DNA of 64,000 nt from Comamonas testosteroni TK102 (GTDB lineage Bacteria > Pseudomonadota > Gammaproteobacteria > Burkholderiales > Burkholderiaceae_C), in assembly GCF_000739375.1 (NCBI RefSeq), contig NZ_CP006704.1:4216001-4280000 (forward strand). The letters are read 5' to 3'. Position numbers and translations under genes: made by a program. Positions 34,223-42,381 of the stretch are shown one piece after another; positions within the stretch are counted from its first letter, which is position 1; every line of letters starts with the position of its first letter. A model generated the notes under the pieces. It had not been told where the DNA came from. It saw only the letters and a list, made by a program, of their open reading frames with translations, and did not search any database.

Positions 34223-35551
34223 TTAGACACCGGCCAGGCAGACGCTGTTGCGGCCTTTTCGCTTGGCTTCGTACAAGGCCCTGTCCGCCATGTCGATGAG
34301 GCTAGCGCAGGAGGAATCCAGCGCAGCACCACTTGCGCAGGCGACTCCCACGCTGATGGTGATCTGCACCAATCCGGTTTGCTCATTGCCTAGCGACAGG
34401 GCCTCGACCTGTTGCCGGATGAATTCGGCGAGCCTGGCCGCGCCAGACAGACCGGTGCCTGGCAACAGAATGGCGAATTCCTCGCCCCCATAGCGGGAAA
34501 CCAGACTACCTGCGCGCTGGACGCAGTGCGCCAGCAGGCCTGCGAAACACTTGAGCACCTCGTCGCCGAACGGGTGCCCAAAGCTGTCGTTGAGCTGCTT
34601 GAAATGATCGACATCCAACAGAAGCAGCGAAAGTGCGCTCTCCGACCGGTGTGCTCTGCGCCACTCCGACTCCAGCACCTCATCGAACCGTCTGCGGTTC
34701 ACCAAGCCTGTCAACGCATCCTTCACGGCCAGGGACTCCAGGTGCAGGGTCAGCTGCCTCAGCTCTTCCTGTTGCCGCCGTGACGCGGTGATGTCGACAT
34801 GCGAAAAAAAGCTGCAACCGTTGGTTTGGGTTCCGCGCAGCTCCACCACGCGCACCCAGCGATCCTGAGGCAGAGCCAGCACATAAGGAGCCCCTGAAAA
34901 CCGTTGCCGCTCCGTGAGCACCGAAAGTCCTGTTGCATAGTCCGTGGTCGGCTGCTCCTGCGCCCACGACTGCGCATAGATTTCTTCGAACAGGCGCGCG
35001 CCAAGACACTCGATGTCCGGCATGCCATAGAGCACCATAAAGGAGTGATTGGCCCAGACCGCCCTGTCCTGCTCATCGACCATCAGGATGCCGTCTGCCA
35101 GACTTTCCAGGGCCAGCGCCGTATCCTCCGAGATCTGCCGAGGCCGTCGTACCTGCCTGGGGTTGATCCGGTCCTGCATCCCCGTGAGCAAGGGAGCTGT
35201 CTTGCGCCACAGTCTGATCCGGCCCAGAGGCCCCAAGGGAAGAGAGGCGGCCCGGACGCGATAGTCATAGTGGTCGAACTCGAACGCACGCTGCTGGTTG
35301 TGATGCCGCTGGATGCCCTCTTCGATGTAGCGCTCCATGCATGGCAGCTCCTGCGCCGAAAGCCTTTGCAGATAGAAACGCCGCAGATTCTCGCTATAGG
35401 CTTCACCGGCATAGACATGCCCGGCATGCTCGGGGAAGAACTGCAGAAAGGTATCGTTCCACAGCTGGGTTCTGTCGTTCGCATCAAAGACGCAAACCGC
35501 CACTTCCAGCTGGTCCAGGGCCAGCGCCACGACGCGGAGAATCGAGATCAA
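34223..35551 (-). CDS. PAS-GGDEF diguanylate cyclase
   Basis: The 442-residue protein has two PAS-like domains (about 10-115 with VFDANDRTQLWNDTFLQFFP; about 145-260 with ADGILMVDEQDRAVWANHSF) and a C-terminal GGDEF domain (about 275-440). The GGDEF core has DALTGLVNRRRFDEVLESEW, LLLLDVDHFKQLNDSFGHPF and the active-site SRYGGEEFAILLPG, so it should synthesise cyclic di-GMP. No transmembrane segment is present, so the PAS domains sense a cytosolic signal. The start is uncertain: the frame opens after TAG at 35558-35560, with TTG at 35551 and GTG at 35530 as the only early start codons. Confidence 0.87.
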   Translation of the reverse strand: MISILRVVALALDQLEVAVCVFDANDRTQLWNDTFLQFFPEHAGHVYAGEAYSENLRRFYLQRLSAQELPCMERYIEEGIQRHHNQQRAFEFDHYDYRVRAASLPLGPLGRIRLWRKTAPLLTGMQDRINPRQVRRPRQISEDTALALESLADGILMVDEQDRAVWANHSFMVLYGMPDIECLGARLFEEIYAQSWAQEQPTTDYATGLSVLTERQRFSGAPYVLALPQDRWVRVVELRGTQTNGCSFFSHVDITASRRQQEELRQLTLHLESLAVKDALTGLVNRRRFDEVLESEWRRAHRSESALSLLLLDVDHFKQLNDSFGHPFGDEVLKCFAGLLAHCVQRAGSLVSRYGGEEFAILLPGTGLSGAARLAEFIRQQVEALSLGNEQTGLVQITISVGVACASGAALDSSCASLIDMADRALYEAKRKGRNSVCLAGV

Positions 35552-35766
35552 GATTCGCTACACAGACAAAGTTGACCGAGCAGGTTTGTCATCTCGGGCC
35601 CGGAACAGCCCCCTGCAAACCCAGGTAAGAGTGAGATCTGAACGCAGCGAGGCAACTGCCGGTCTCTCGATGCAGGCTTTGGCAAGACAGCCAGACTGGA
35701 GCAGCCGCTGCGGCCGCCAGCAGTGACCAGAGCCATGGACGCAGACGCCACGATGCAGTCCTTCAT
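35548..35766 (-). CDS. Possible 72-residue ORF between ykvA-like and GGDEF genes
   Basis: ATG overlaps the upstream stop as ATGA, and the frame ends just inside the start region of the GGDEF gene. The Ser/Cys/Pro-rich product has no recognisable domain, no clear signal peptide and no ribosome binding site of its own. Coupling by overlap is the only support. Confidence 0.22.
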   Translation of the reverse strand: MKDCIVASASMALVTAGGRSGCSSLAVLPKPASRDRQLPRCVQISLLPGFAGGCSGPEMTNLLGQLCLCSES

Positions 35767-36161
35767 GAGCGAACCTCGGGAGTCAGGCAGTACCAGGCTG
35801 CGATCCCCAGGGCCATCCAGAGCACGATGATCATGATGGCTCCAGAGCGGCTTCCGGGCCTGGCCCCGTTGTCAGCCATCCATGCGTCGGCTTGAACACG
35901 GCATTCGGCGAGAACCGATGTCGGCAACAGCTTGACCGTGAGCCAGATCAGCCCCGGTAGCAGCAGAGCATCGTCCACGAATCCGAGAACGGGGATGAAG
36001 TCCGGTATCAGATCAATCGGACTGAGCGCATAGGCAACCACAAACAGGCCCAGGGCCTTTGCGAACCAAGGCGTCGCGGGGTGCTTTCCTGCGAACCAGA
36101 GCGTCACCCCGTCGCGCTTGATTCGCTTTGCCCAAGCCTTCAGGCTGTCTCTGATATTCAT
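35763..36161 (-). CDS. YkvA-family (DUF1232) membrane protein
   Basis: The 132-residue protein carries the DUF1232 signature ALSPIDLIPDFIPVLGFVDD (about 45-64) within hydrophobic segments, followed by LLLPGLIWLTVKLLP and a C-terminal transmembrane helix (IMIIVLWMALGIAAWYCL). The function of the family is unknown. Members sit in the inner membrane. It is followed by the GGDEF gene on the same strand about 210 bases on. Confidence 0.85.
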   Translation of the reverse strand: MNIRDSLKAWAKRIKRDGVTLWFAGKHPATPWFAKALGLFVVAYALSPIDLIPDFIPVLGFVDDALLLPGLIWLTVKLLPTSVLAECRVQADAWMADNGARPGSRSGAIMIIVLWMALGIAAWYCLTPEVRS

Positions 36162-36283
36162 TGGAAATCCTGGCCAAGAGCCCGGATTTTCTCATTATTT
36201 CAAATAACGACCGCCAGCCGCCAGTACTGGGCCAACTCGACCATCTCCAGCCGCCAGCGCCAGCGATCGCAGGCACGTATCAC

Positions 36284-36904
36284 CTAGAAGGCCTGGCCAG
36301 AATGCGGGGCCGCGTTGACAAAGCCCGTCTTGTCCTTTGGGGAAATGACCCGAAGAACCTTGCAGGGAACGCCTGCGGCAACAACCCCTGCAGGAATATC
36401 GGAGGTCAGCACACTGCCCGACCCGATGATGGAGTCGTCGCCGATCGTCACGCCGGGATTGATATGCACGCCAGCACCTATCCACACGCGGTTGCCGATC
36501 CTCACGGGCTTGGCGAAGCAGCCGCCCGCCGCACGCTCGGCCGGATCGATGGCATGGTTGGAGGTGTAGATGCCAACACGTGGGGCCAGCAGAACATCGT
36601 TGCCGATGAAGATTCCTCCGCCATCCAGCATGATGCAATCGAAGTTGGCATAGAAGTTATTGCCAATGTGGATGTTCCGGCCAAACTCGCAACGAAAGCG
36701 GGGTTCGAAGTGCACGTTCTGGCCTACGGAGCCCAGCAGGCGGCGAAGTATCGCCTCACGCACGGGCGCTGGTTCCGAAAAGGAGTCGTTGTACTCGTTG
36801 CTCAGCAGCACCGCATGCTGACGCGCGCCCACCAGCTCCGGCGTCAGATCGTTGTACATCTTTCCGGTGCGAATGTGATCGAGCTGGATTTCGAGATTGG
36901 ACAT
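36284..36904 (-). CDS. Maltose O-acetyltransferase-like (LacA/NodL/Maa) hexapeptide-repeat acetyltransferase
   Basis: The 206-residue product begins TGKMYNDLTPELVGAR, typical of Maa/NodL, and continues with left-handed beta-helix repeats ending in VWIGAGVHINPGVTIGDDSI and IPAGVVAAGVPCKVLRVI. These trimeric enzymes transfer acetyl from acetyl-CoA to a sugar hydroxyl; the catalytic His is within IYTSNHAIDP. ATG 36904 (MSNLEIQLDH) is chosen because similarity starts there; the frame is open 114 codons further upstream through the methyltransferase region. The natural acceptor sugar is not predictable. Confidence 0.88.
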   Translation of the reverse strand: MSNLEIQLDHIRTGKMYNDLTPELVGARQHAVLLSNEYNDSFSEPAPVREAILRRLLGSVGQNVHFEPRFRCEFGRNIHIGNNFYANFDCIMLDGGGIFIGNDVLLAPRVGIYTSNHAIDPAERAAGGCFAKPVRIGNRVWIGAGVHINPGVTIGDDSIIGSGSVLTSDIPAGVVAAGVPCKVLRVISPKDKTGFVNAAPHSGQAF

Positions 36905-37040
36905 GAGGGCAGGCTTTGCAAAGTCGACAACCTTACCCCATTGCTGATGCCGTGGACGGCTTGGGACGGCTCGCGTTGCCAGGAGCCTGGCAATGGGCAG
37001 ACGACCTCGGGCGGAAGCTGCCTGCTTTCCAAGCAGGTTC

Positions 37041-37757
37041 CTATTGCGCCTTGAAGGTGATCCATGCACTCCAGAACAGGCTTGAGAAAAAGCGCAGCGG
37101 ATTGACGAAGCCCGCGTTGGCCAGCATCGTTTCCACCGCGGCCTCGGAAAGCGGCGGCACGGCTCCGTGGCGGATTTTGCCCAGCTTTGCGACGACCTCC
37201 GCCTCATCGGCACCGGCCATGCGCCAGCGTGAAGCCCAGGCTTCAAGGAACAGCGGCTGGGATTCGTAGGGGCACCGGTTGCAGGCCAGGATCAGCGGCC
37301 CGCCCGGTTTCAAGCGGCGGCCGAGCTCTCGCAAGAGCGCGTCCTTGCGATCCTGCTCGGGAATGTGATGCAGGACTCCGACCAGGGTTGCAGCATCGAA
37401 GCCATCGCCATCGGGAAGCTCCTCGACCGTACCGTGGAAGACTGCGGTGCGTCCGGACAGGCCTGCGGCCTCGATACCTGTCATCGCCTGATCGAGCATT
37501 GCGACAGCCGGATCGGCGGCCACAAAGGTCCAGGCCGGCTCCAGTTTTGCGGCGCACAGGATTTCCTGACCGGTTCCCCCGGCTCCCGCGACAAGAACCG
37601 ACTTTGCATCGTGGCCCAGGTGGGCCGAAAGCAGGCAGGCGGCAAGCTCGTGGCAGGCGTCGTAGCCGGCAAGGGCAATACGACTTTGCGTTGCATATTC
37701 AATGGATCTGGAGAGATCAAACTTGGCGCTGGCGCTTGTGGAAGTCATGTCGGCCAT
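37041..37757 (-). CDS. Class I SAM-dependent methyltransferase
   Basis: The 238-residue protein has the SAM-binding motif [16 protein letters not shown] (about 50-65), an acidic residue at [14 protein letters not shown], and the post-motif segment [20 protein letters not shown], followed by [12 protein letters not shown]. The substrate is unknown. The GxGGxG loop is slightly atypical for UbiE-like enzymes (GAGGTG). ATG 37757 or 37748 is likely, with no good ribosome binding site at either. The divergent bacterioferritin gene lies 312 bases away. A 136-base gap separates it from the acetyltransferase on the same strand. Confidence 0.85.
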   Translation of the reverse strand: MADMTSTSASAKFDLSRSIEYATQSRIALAGYDACHELAACLLSAHLGHDAKSVLVAGAGGTGQEILCAAKLEPAWTFVAADPAVAMLDQAMTGIEAAGLSGRTAVFHGTVEELPDGDGFDAATLVGVLHHIPEQDRKDALLRELGRRLKPGGPLILACNRCPYESQPLFLEAWASRWRMAGADEAEVVAKLGKIRHGAVPPLSEAAVETMLANAGFVNPLRFFSSLFWSAWITFKAQ

Positions 37758-38069
37758 TGTGGGGAGTGTGCACTGGCGCCAGAAGCACTCCTTTGCGCAG
37801 GCCATCGTCTGCTTTGGCGGCATATTGAAAATGCAGGTCTGGCCTTCTCGTCGGTGACCCGGGGCGGAGATCACGCACAAGGGCTTGCGGGAAAAAGGGG
37901 CCTGCAGCCGCGCAGCGATCTGCATGCCTGCACGGTGCCAGCAATGCGAATGCATCTGCTTACAGCCCGCATCCAGAGCGCTTGCGCTCGGGAATTGATA
38001 GCTGACTTTGATTCCCGAAGCTGGTCGCGGGATACTTCAGGCTTCGCAAATTCACCGAGAACAACAAAT
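37758..38069. promoter_or_regulatory. 312-base divergent intergenic region before the bacterioferritin gene
   Basis: No gene is evident. TCGGGAAT (37988-37995) and ATTCCCGA (38011-38018) form a perfect 8-bp dyad separated by 15 bases, about 52 bases before the bfr start, a possible operator. TTGATA at 37995-38000 could be a -35 box, but I found no convincing -10 at the right distance and no Fur-like site. Confidence 0.35.
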
Positions 38070-38534
38070 ATGCAAGGCCATCCCGACGTCGTCGACTACC
38101 TCAAGGACCTGCTGCGCGGCGAGCTCGCAGCGCGCGACCAGTACTTCGCCCACTCGCGCATCTATGAAGACCAGGGCTTTGCCAAGCTGTTCACGCGTCT
38201 GGACCATGAGATGCAGGAGGAAACCCAGCACGCCGATGCGCTGCTGCGCCGCATCCTGATGCTGGGCGGCCGCCCCGACATGCGCCCCAAGGAATTCACG
38301 CCTGGCGAAACCGTGCCCGAGATGCTGCGCAAGGATCTGGACACCGAATACGAGGTCCGCGCCGGCCTGCAGCAAGGCGTGGCGCTGTGCGAGCAGCACC
38401 GCGACTATGTGAGCCGCGACATCCTGCTGACCCAGTTGCACGATACCGAGGAAGACCACGCCTACTGGCTGGAAAAGCAGTTGGGTCTGATCGACAAGAT
38501 CGGTCTGCAGAACTATCTGCAGAGCCAGACCTGA
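38070..38534 (+). CDS. bfr: Bacterioferritin, lacking the heme-ligand Met
   Basis: Bacterioferritins store iron as ferrihydrite in 24-subunit shells with a di-iron ferroxidase site. The 154-residue protein has the ferroxidase ligands by manual alignment with E. coli Bfr: Glu18, Glu51, His54, Glu92, Glu126 and His129. The heme-ligand Met52 is replaced by Thr52 (EETQHAD instead of DEMKHAD), so the homo-oligomer may not bind heme, or it may need a second subunit as in two-subunit bacterioferritins. The start is the ATG at 38070; the frame is open upstream but not coding. A strong terminator follows, so it is monocistronic. Confidence 0.9.
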   Translation: MQGHPDVVDYLKDLLRGELAARDQYFAHSRIYEDQGFAKLFTRLDHEMQEETQHADALLRRILMLGGRPDMRPKEFTPGETVPEMLRKDLDTEYEVRAGLQQGVALCEQHRDYVSRDILLTQLHDTEEDHAYWLEKQLGLIDKIGLQNYLQSQT

Positions 38535-38562
38535 GCCTCTGCGGCGCAGTGCGGAGAAAGAC

Positions 38563-38590
38563 AAAGGCCGTCCTTGAAGACGGCCTTTTT
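38563..38590 (+). terminator. Rho-independent terminator after bfr
   Basis: A perfect 10-bp stem (AAAGGCCGTC / GACGGCCTTT) with a 6-base loop CTTGAA is followed by TTT. Confidence 0.88.
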
Positions 38591-38656
38591 CATGGGCAGG
38601 AGACGAACTCGGCGGCCATCACCATCGCCGCCCATGACGGGCGGCGGCAAGTTGGC

Positions 38657-39676
38657 TCACTCGAAGGGCTGGGGCCGCTTGGTGGCATCGCTGGAAGGCG
38701 GCAGTATGGGCAGCACCAGCTTGGGCTGCTCGCCGGTCAGCGTCTTCAGGAACGCGACGATGTCGGCGTTCTCGCTCTTGCTGAACTTCTTGCCCAACTG
38801 GATGCGGCCCATGGTGTCCACTGCCTGCGCCAGGGTGTCAGCCGCACCGTCGTGGAAGTAGGGATAGGTCAGCTCCACATTGCGCAGCGTCGGAACCTTG
38901 AAGCTGAAGCGCTCCGCATCGTTGCCCGTGACGGCAGCGCGCCCTTCTGCCGGATTGTCGGTCTTGTAGGGTTCGACCAGACCCATCTTCTGGAACGAGG
39001 CCCCGCCAAAGTTCACGCCGTTGTGGCAGGCCACGCAACCCGAGTTCTTGAACAGCTGATAGCCGCGCAGCTCCTGGGCGCTGATGGCTTTCGTATCGCC
39101 CTCAAGCCATCGGTCGAAGCGCGCATGGGGCGTGACCAGCGTTTCCTCGAAGGCCGCAATCGCCGCTGTCACTTCCTCTATGGTCAGCTTGTTGCTGCCG
39201 AACACGCTCTTGAATTCGGCCACATATTGCGGAATGGAGCGCAGCATGTCCACGGCCAGATCGTGCGTGAAGGCCATTTCGCCGGGGTTGGCGATAGGGC
39301 CGCCCGCCTGCTCGCGCAGGTTCCTGGCACGCCCGTCCCAGAACTGGGCAAGGTTCAGACTGGAGTTGAGCACCGTCGGCGAATTGATGGGGCCTTTTTG
39401 CCATTTGTCGCCGATCGAGGTCTTGAGATTGTCCGAACCGCCCATGCTCAGGTTGTGGCATGAGTTGCAGGAGATGAAGCCGGAGCGGGACAACCGCGGA
39501 TCGAAGAAGAGCTTCTTGCCGAGTTCGACCTTGGCGGGCTCCGTGACACTGTGCGCCTTGATGGGCTGCACGGGTTCCTGAGCCGATGCGAGAGCGGCGG
39601 CCATCATGGCGGCAGCGGATACGGCACCCAGCACGAATCTCCTGAAGTGCTGGCTGGAGGTGGGCTTGTTTTTCAT
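38657..39676 (-). CDS. Di-heme cytochrome c peroxidase (CcpA/MauG family)
   Basis: This periplasmic enzyme reduces H2O2 to water with electrons from small c-type cytochromes or azurin. The 339-residue precursor has a signal peptide (FVLGAVSAAAMMAAALASAQ) and two heme-binding motifs, CNSCH (70-74) and CVACH (214-218), with the usual LGKKLFFDPRLSRSG before the first and VPTLRNVELTYPYFHDG near the C terminus. ATG 39676 (MKNKPTSS) follows AAGGAG. The upstream 270-base region to the transporter gene holds no gene and should contain its promoter. It may be induced by peroxide or low oxygen, but no OxyR or FNR box was clear to me. Confidence 0.92.
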   Translation of the reverse strand: MKNKPTSSQHFRRFVLGAVSAAAMMAAALASAQEPVQPIKAHSVTEPAKVELGKKLFFDPRLSRSGFISCNSCHNLSMGGSDNLKTSIGDKWQKGPINSPTVLNSSLNLAQFWDGRARNLREQAGGPIANPGEMAFTHDLAVDMLRSIPQYVAEFKSVFGSNKLTIEEVTAAIAAFEETLVTPHARFDRWLEGDTKAISAQELRGYQLFKNSGCVACHNGVNFGGASFQKMGLVEPYKTDNPAEGRAAVTGNDAERFSFKVPTLRNVELTYPYFHDGAADTLAQAVDTMGRIQLGKKFSKSENADIVAFLKTLTGEQPKLVLPILPPSSDATKRPQPFE

Positions 39677-39946
39677 CGGGAACTCCTTTTCTTGCGCAGC
39701 CTGCTGAGGAACGCGATACCGCTGAGCCCTCAGCACCGGCACATCACAGACATGCACCAATGCCGGCTGCATGGTTATTCTTAAGGAGTACCCCTATTGA
39801 CTCGTTGACCAAACACAAGATCCGGGTCCAAGTGGCAACGGATAGGTCAACCCCGGTTGGGTCGAGACTCTTGCGGGGCGCAAGATGCGGCCCTGTGTCA
39901 AACAGGGCGATGGACAGCCGACCAAGGCCGACTGCCCGCAGCCCGC

Positions 39947-40627
39947 TCAGCGCATCGCCGCTGCGGGTGCGACCTGCACCTTCATGCTTCGCACGATGGC
40001 CGCCAGCACCACGCCATAGGCGGGAACAAACAGCAGCAGGCTCACGCCCAGCTTGATGACATAGTCGACCATGGCGATTTCCACCCAGTTGGCCGCCATG
40101 AAGGCATCGGAGCTATTCCAGAAGGCGATGGAGAAAAAGGCCGCGGTGTCCAGCACCTGGCCGAACACCGACGCGGCCGCCGGAGCCAGCCACCAGGAAT
40201 GGCTTTTCTGGCGGATGCGGTCGAAGACCTGAATATCCAGCAACTGACCCAGCACATAGGCAGCAAAGCTGGCCAGTGCGATGCGGAACACAAAGCCGTT
40301 GAAGCTTTGCAGCGCCTCCCAGCCATTGAAGCGGCCCTCGTGGAACAGCACGCCCACCACATAGGACACCACCAGCGCGGGCAGCATGGCACGCATGATG
40401 ACGCGCCGTGCCGCGGTCTTGCCGATCAGGCGTACCGTCAGGTCGGTGGCCAGAAAGATGAAGGGGAAGCTGAAGGCGCCCCAGGTGCTGTGAAAGCCCA
40501 GCAGCGTGATGGGCAGTTGTACCAGGTAGTTGCTGGCGATGACCAGCGCGATATGGAACGCGACGAGAACGGAGAGGTAAAACGGCACGCGCGACGCTTG
40601 CGTCTGCACGGCATGAGCGGATGTCAT
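39947..40627 (-). CDS. Queuosine precursor transporter (YhhQ/QPTR family)
   Basis: YhhQ proteins import the 7-deazaguanine precursors preQ0/preQ1 for queuosine synthesis in tRNA. The 226-residue integral membrane protein has about six helices, including FHSTWGAFSFPFIFLATDLT (about 46-65) with the family-typical FP-x-T-D pattern, and WLAPAAASVFGQVLDTAAFF (about 145-164). ATG 40627 is set by the ribosome binding site AAAAAGGA, which lies in the tail of a preQ1-I-like riboswitch immediately upstream. That element independently supports the substrate. Transcribed alone on the minus strand. Confidence 0.9.
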   Translation of the reverse strand: MTSAHAVQTQASRVPFYLSVLVAFHIALVIASNYLVQLPITLLGFHSTWGAFSFPFIFLATDLTVRLIGKTAARRVIMRAMLPALVVSYVVGVLFHEGRFNGWEALQSFNGFVFRIALASFAAYVLGQLLDIQVFDRIRQKSHSWWLAPAAASVFGQVLDTAAFFSIAFWNSSDAFMAANWVEIAMVDYVIKLGVSLLLFVPAYGVVLAAIVRSMKVQVAPAAAMR

Positions 40628-40631
40628 GACA

Positions 40632-40666
40632 GTCCTTTTTGGTCGATGGGGGCGAGGGAACCCATG
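40632..40666 (-). ncRNA. preQ1-I riboswitch overlapping the ribosome binding site
   Basis: Read on the minus strand the sequence is P1 AUGGG, a 10-base loop UUCCCUCGCC, P1' CCCAU, then the tail CGACCAAAAAGGACUG. This matches the preQ1-I H-type pseudoknot: a short 5-bp hairpin, a 10-base loop ending in the ligand-pairing C, and an A-rich tail whose GGA can pair with loop UCC. The tail is also the Shine-Dalgarno sequence, 5 bases before the ATG, so ligand binding would block translation of the transporter. Loop and stem lengths equal those of the well-known Thermoanaerobacter example. Confidence 0.75.
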
Positions 40667-40780
40667 GTTGCGAAGAGTACGCCAGCGCGGCGCAACCGTG
40701 AATTTTACGCGGTACGGAATTATCTCTGCCTCCCTCGGCCCGCTTATCCGCCCGGACACATGGCGGATATAAGAAAAATC

Positions 40781-40860
40781 ATAGCTTGTAGCGCCTGCCA
40801 ATCCATGTTTTCAACACCGAATCAGCCTACATTCAATAGATGGCAGTCGCTAGGCGCTAT
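40781..40860. repeat. 80-bp intergenic hairpin repeat, copy 3
   Basis: The left arm ATAGCTTGTAGCGCCTGCCA and right arm TGGCAGTCGCTAGGCGCTAT pair at 16 of 20 positions. The reverse complement aligns internally with copy 1 (TATTGAATG and TTGAAAAC blocks). It lies between two minus-strand genes, 15 bases after the stop of the upstream one. Confidence 0.7.
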
Positions 40861-40875
40861 CCTTTTCTGTATCAC

Positions 40876-41298
40876 TCAAAGCGCGAGCTGCGCCTCCTGC
40901 CGGGCCTGATGGCGCGTGGCACGCAGCCCTGCCCACTGCAGATCGGCCAGGACCAGCACCACGACCGCCTGCGCCGCCACCCAGGCCAGACCCCAGGCAC
41001 TGAGCGCCAGGCCGGAGCCAAAGACCAGGACCGCGCAGCCCAGTGCCCAGCCCAGATTGCCGAGAGCCACCAGACCGATCAGCGTGCGCGGCAGGGGCCG
41101 GCGACGCGCCATCCAGGCAGCGGCCGATGCATAGGCCAGCAAGAAAAGGCCTGTTGCCGTCAGCAGCAAGGCTGGCAGGCCTGTCAGATCTGCCAGCGGC
41201 TGCGTGACAACCAGTTGCAGCGCGCCCGTGGCGGCGCAGGAGGCCGCATCGGCCCACATCACATGGCGCAGAAACCGTGGAGAAGCAAAAATGGACAT
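40876..41298 (-). CDS. Hypothetical four-helix membrane protein
   Basis: The 140-residue product has four predicted transmembrane helices (ADAASCAATGALQLVVTQPL; LPALLLTATGLFLLAYASAA; LIGLVALGNLGWALGCAVLV; LSAWGLAWVAAQAVVVLVLA) and a basic C terminus. AGGAG precedes ATG 41298. It is divergent from the XRE/MmyB regulator about 140 bases away and is its most likely target. I do not recognise a named family. The pattern recalls small uncharacterised integral membrane proteins often regulated by such regulators. Confidence 0.75.
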   Translation of the reverse strand: MSIFASPRFLRHVMWADAASCAATGALQLVVTQPLADLTGLPALLLTATGLFLLAYASAAAWMARRRPLPRTLIGLVALGNLGWALGCAVLVFGSGLALSAWGLAWVAAQAVVVLVLADLQWAGLRATRHQARQEAQLAL

Positions 41299-41438
41299 GG
41301 AAGACTCCTGTTCTGAAAGCAAGTTCTTGCGGCCGGCCCTGTGCCGGCTGCTGGGGTCCATGATTGCCAGCCGCGCGCACAGCGTCGATAACCTCGCAGG
41401 TCATGGCCGCATATGCGGCCTGCCACTACGATGCGACC

Positions 41439-42299
41439 ATGACTTCCAGCACCGCCCCCTCTTCTTCTCATGCCGCTCACCTGCCGCCCGGCGCGCGCGC
41501 GCCGTTCGGCGAACACCTGCGCCACTGGCGCCAGCACCGTCGGCTGAGCCAGCAAGGGCTGGCACTGGAGGCCGAGATCTCGACACGCCACCTGAGCTAT
41601 GTGGAAACAGGGCGCGCCCAGCCCAGCCGCGAGATGGTGCTGCGCCTGGCCGAGCGCCTGTCGGTGCCGCTGCGCGAGCGCAATGCATTGCTGGTGGCGG
41701 CGGGCTTTGCCCCCATGTACCAGGCCCGCCCGCTGGACCATCCCGATCTGGCCGCCGCGCGCCAGGCCGTAGAGCTGGTGCTCAAGGGCCACGAGCCCAG
41801 CCCGGCGCTGGCCGTGGACAGACACTGGAACCTGGTGGCCGCCAATGCCGTCGTGCCGCTGCTGCTGGACGGCGTGGCGCCCTGGCTGCTGGAGCCGCCC
41901 GTGAATGTGCTGCGCCTGAGCCTGCACCCCGAGGGACTGGGGCCTCGTCTGGCCAATGCCGGCCAATGGCGTACCCATCTGCTGCATCGCCTGCAGCAGC
42001 AGATATCGGCCTCTGCGGACGGCGAGCTGCAGGCGCTTCATGACGAGATTGCGGCCTACCCGTTCGCAGCCCATGGCGCGCCAGCCACCAGCGCTGTTGC
42101 CAGCACGGTCGCCAGCCATATCGCCGTGCCTTTCGAGCTGCACACCGATCTGGGCACTCTGAGCTTCATCAGCACCATCACCATCTTCGGCACGCCCGTG
42201 GACGTGACACTGCAGGAGCTGGCCGTCGAATCGTTCTTTCCCGCAAATGCCGAGACACAGCAGGCGCTGCGACGGTTGCAGGCCCGGCGCACGGCCTGA
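41439..42299 (+). CDS. XRE-family regulator with MmyB-like ligand domain
   Basis: The 286-residue regulator has an XRE helix-turn-helix (about 24-78; RRLSQQGLALEAEISTRHLS and YVETGRAQPSREM) and a C-terminal MmyB-type sensor domain recognisable by GFAPMYQARPLDHPDLAAAR, LAVDRHWNLVAANAVVPLLL and the final TPVDVTLQELAVESFFPAN. MmyB-domain regulators are thought to bind fatty acyl or other hydrophobic ligands and act on adjacent oxidoreductases or membrane genes. ATG 41439 is chosen because the HTH begins about 24 residues later. Divergent from the four-helix membrane protein. Confidence 0.88.
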   Translation: MTSSTAPSSSHAAHLPPGARAPFGEHLRHWRQHRRLSQQGLALEAEISTRHLSYVETGRAQPSREMVLRLAERLSVPLRERNALLVAAGFAPMYQARPLDHPDLAAARQAVELVLKGHEPSPALAVDRHWNLVAANAVVPLLLDGVAPWLLEPPVNVLRLSLHPEGLGPRLANAGQWRTHLLHRLQQQISASADGELQALHDEIAAYPFAAHGAPATSAVASTVASHIAVPFELHTDLGTLSFISTITIFGTPVDVTLQELAVESFFPANAETQQALRRLQARRTA

Positions 42300-42308
42300 A
42301 AAGCAAAA

Positions 42309-42336
42309 AGCCCGCAGGACTTGCATCCTGCGGGCT
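42309..42336. terminator. Terminator between the XRE gene and acnB
   Basis: An 11-bp perfect stem (AGCCCGCAGGA / TCCTGCGGGCT) with loop CTTGCA. Flanking AAAAA on the left gives a U tract on the minus strand, serving acnB; the plus side lacks a long T run. Confidence 0.75.
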
Positions 42337-42381
42337 TCGGGGCCGGGCCCTTGAGGGCCCTGTCATGTGGCGCCTGAGCGC

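Noticed and set aside
36905..37040. Upstream extension of the acetyltransferase frame through this region.
   Set aside because: The open frame continues 114 codons upstream, but the residues are Arg/Pro/Ser-rich and overlap the methyltransferase gene. Similarity begins at ATG 36904.
37365..38069. A plus-strand open frame leading into bacterioferritin.
   Set aside because: It runs antisense through the methyltransferase gene and the intergenic region. Bacterioferritin similarity starts exactly at ATG 38070.
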